Assembly: GCF_004328645.1 (NCBI RefSeq)
Contig: NZ_CP031395.1
Coordinates: 1,761,501 to 1,825,500, forward strand
Direction of reading: 5' to 3'
DNA length: 64,000 bases
From: Hylemonella gracilis
GTDB lineage: Bacteria > Pseudomonadota > Gammaproteobacteria > Burkholderiales > Burkholderiaceae_C
Positions 62,389 to 64,000 of this stretch are shown here, one piece after another. Every line of letters begins with the position of its first letter. The first letter of the stretch is position 1. Both the position numbers and the translations under genes were made by a program. The notes under the pieces were generated by a model that was not told the origin of the DNA, searched no databases, and saw only the letters and a program-made list of their open reading frames with translations.

Positions 62389-63282
62389 TTACGGCCCGAT
62401 TGAATTGAAGGGCCCGTACAACGCTCGCGGGTTCTCGACCAGGATGCGCTGGCGCGCTGCGGCGCTGGGTGCCCAATGCGCCAGCAAATCGAACAGATCC
62501 CCGTCGTTGGGCATGCCGCGACCGTTCATGTTCACGTGCGGCCAGTCCGTACCCCAGACCAGGCGTTCGGGCGCGGCGGCGACCAGGGCTTGCGCCAGGG
62601 GCGTGACGGGGTCATAGGGCAAGTCCCCGGGCGTGATGCGCATCGGCCCCGACAGCTTCACCCAGAAGCGGCCCGTGTCCAGCAGCTTGAGCAGGCGTTG
62701 GAATGCTGGCTGGTTCACGCCGCCCGCCGCCGGGATGGCCGCGAAGTGGTCCAGCACGATGGCGCTGTTGGGCAGCGCCAGCAGGTCGTCGGCGAAGGTC
62801 AGCAGGTCCTCGCCCGAGGGGTAGAACTGGACGTGCCATCCGAGCTCGGCCACCATGGCCGCGATGCGCGGCGACAGGCGGGGCAGGGCACCGCGGTGGC
62901 CCGGGCTCACGAAACGCGCGCCCCGCACCCCCAGGGCGTCCAGGCGCTGCAGTTCGGCGCGGCTCACGTCCTCGGGCAGCAAGGCCACGCCCTTGAAGCG
63001 GCCGGGGTGCTGCGCGAGCACGGCGCTCAGGTGCGCGGTGTTCGTGCCGTAACCGCCGCCGCTGACCACCACGGCCCCGGCCAGGCCCAGGGTGTCCTGC
63101 AGATGGATGTGCATTTCGGGCAGCGCGTCTTCGGAGCTGTACTTGCTGTCCGGGTGGAAGGGGTACAGTGCCGCCGGGCCGAATATATGGAGGTGGCAGT
63201 CGATGGCGCCGGGCGGGCAAGCCGTGAGGGGTTTGCGCGGCGAGCGGTCCGGTGGCTGCGCGAGCGGGGGCGTGGTTTGCAT
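62389..63282 (-). CDS. Amidohydrolase family protein (2-pyrone-4,6-dicarboxylate hydrolase-like)
   Basis: A 297-aa TIM-barrel hydrolase of the amidohydrolase-2/LigI type. Motifs are AIDCHLHIFGPAALYPF, SGGGYGTNTAH, GVRGARFVSPG, AIVLDHFAAIP and LVWGTDWPHVNM (the metal/catalytic Asp). PDC hydrolase, GalB-like and related enzymes act on aromatic-degradation intermediates. Its start is 2 nt after the stop of the upstream TctC gene, suggesting an uptake-plus-catabolism operon. The exact substrate is unknown. Confidence 0.9.
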   Translation of the reverse strand: MQTTPPLAQPPDRSPRKPLTACPPGAIDCHLHIFGPAALYPFHPDSKYSSEDALPEMHIHLQDTLGLAGAVVVSGGGYGTNTAHLSAVLAQHPGRFKGVALLPEDVSRAELQRLDALGVRGARFVSPGHRGALPRLSPRIAAMVAELGWHVQFYPSGEDLLTFADDLLALPNSAIVLDHFAAIPAAGGVNQPAFQRLLKLLDTGRFWVKLSGPMRITPGDLPYDPVTPLAQALVAAAPERLVWGTDWPHVNMNGRGMPNDGDLFDLLAHWAPSAAARQRILVENPRALYGPFNSIGP

Positions 63283-63284
63283 GG

Positions 63285-64000
63285 TCACTCGGCCTTGATC
63301 TGCGATTTGCGCACCACCTCCGCCCACTGACTGAGTTCGGCGCGGATCAGTTTGGCGAACGCGGCCGGATCGCTGGCCACGATGTCGACGCCGTCCTGCC
63401 TGAGCTTGTCCTGGAAGGCCGGCGTGCGCGCCATGCCGACGATGGCCTTGTGCAGCTTGGTGATTCGGGCCGGGTCGGTGCCGGCAGGGGCCAGGATGCC
63501 CATCCACAGAATCCCCTGGTAACCGGGAATGCCGGACTCCGCCAGCGTCGGCACTTCGGGCATCAGCGGCGAGCGGCGCAGGCTGGCGATGGCCAGCGGC
63601 TTGAGCTTGCCCGACTTGATGTGCTGCGACGAGGTGGCGATGGTGTCCATCTTCACCGCCACCATATTGGCCAGCAGGTCGTTCATGGCCGGCGCCGCGC
63701 CCTTGTAGGGGATGTGCAGCACGCGCATGCCGACGCGCTGCAGCAACAGCTCCATGGTGACGTGCGGCAGGGTGCCGTTGCCGGCCGACGCGTAAGTCAG
63801 CTTGTCCGGGTTGGCCTTGGCGTAGGCCACGAACTCGGCATAGGTGTTGAAGGGCTGGGTGCTGTTGGCGACCAGCAGTTCGGGAATCTCCGCCACCAGG
63901 GAGACGGGCGCGAAATCCTTCAGGGTGTCGAAGGGCAGGCGTTCGATCAGCGAGGGGTTGATCGTGTGGTTGGGCGTGGTGAACAGCAGCGTGTAGCCGT
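63285..64000 (-). CDS. Bug/TctC family binding protein, 5' end cut by the window
   Basis: The C-terminal about 238 residues of a TctC-type periplasmic binding protein. The frame is open to the window edge (GYTLLFTTPNHTINPSLIERLPFDTLKDFAPVSLVAEIPELL), so the signal peptide and the first strand are outside. Later motifs are YASAGNGTLPHVTMELLLQRVG, VLHIPYKGAAPAMNDLLANMV and LAESGIPGYQGILWMGILAPAG. It probably delivers the substrate of the adjacent amidohydrolase pathway. The ATG at 63896 is internal. Confidence 0.94.
   Translation of the reverse strand, partial: GYTLLFTTPNHTINPSLIERLPFDTLKDFAPVSLVAEIPELLVANSTQPFNTYAEFVAYAKANPDKLTYASAGNGTLPHVTMELLLQRVGMRVLHIPYKGAAPAMNDLLANMVAVKMDTIATSSQHIKSGKLKPLAIASLRRSPLMPEVPTLAESGIPGYQGILWMGILAPAGTDPARITKLHKAIVGMARTPAFQDKLRQDGVDIVASDPAAFAKLIRAELSQWAEVVRKSQIKAE

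Overview
The window is high-GC chromosomal DNA, densely packed with short intergenic gaps. It looks like a motile freshwater or soil betaproteobacterium of the Comamonadaceae (Burkholderiales). The grounds are orphan Bug/TctC binding proteins, the ribF-ileS-lspA block, polA next to a DUF2782 gene and thrB, a BPSS1780-type membrane protein, and hairpin-rich intergenic repeats of a kind common in that family. The protease-bearing flagellin would suit a Hylemonella-like genus, but genus is inference. No prophage, insertion sequence, CRISPR array or rRNA was seen. The only RNA gene is one tRNA-Ser(CGA).

Layout. 0-10.6 kb: two methyl-accepting chemotaxis proteins, a glutamine amidotransferase, tRNA-Ser, the leftward block PHP phosphatase - DMT exporter - yciO - site-2 protease - trpS, and a MASE2 diguanylate cyclase. 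10.7-15.7 kb: leftward rpfE-like and recJ, with lolC-lolD divergent from them. 16.2-20.2 kb: leftward operon of a trypsin-like protease, a MoxR ATPase, a DUF58 protein and a VWA protein. 20.3-24.0 kb: ychJ-like and a MarR-GNAT fusion, divergent from tatD, a deoxyinosine glycosylase and a spermidine-synthase-like gene. 24.0-32.9 kb: tctBA with a structured leader, gamma-glutamyltransferase, two EamA exporters, an unusual SDR, a quinone oxidoreductase and a Nudix hydrolase. 32.9-34.7 kb: flagellin with an internal zinc metallopeptidase (flagellinolysin) and its own sigma-28-like promoter. 34.7-42.8 kb: MarR/TctC pair, Na/Pi cotransporter, lspA-ileS-ribF. 43-50 kb: HNH nuclease, a TRAP transporter, a VOC protein and two acyl-CoA dehydrogenases, one frameshifted. 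50-56 kb: purN, a frameshifted MFS transporter, a five-EF-hand protein divergent from a two-component system, and pirin. 56-64 kb: DUF1653, BPSS1780, thrB, DUF2782, polA, sapC, an amidohydrolase and a partial TctC.

The most notable item is the proteolytic flagellin at 32898-34595. It has intact flagellin ends, an HEMVH zinc motif with a downstream glutamate, and a sigma-28-type promoter. Such a filament would present thousands of protease domains. The family has been described before, so the novelty lies in substrate, regulation and this orphan location.

Other points are a 29-bp operator-like palindrome before the MarR-GNAT fusion, a recurring -10 element ending 6-9 nt before several start codons (suggesting leaderless mRNAs), alternative hairpins before tctB, and two single-base frameshifts that may be sequence errors. 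Functions come from reading motifs by eye; no database search was run.
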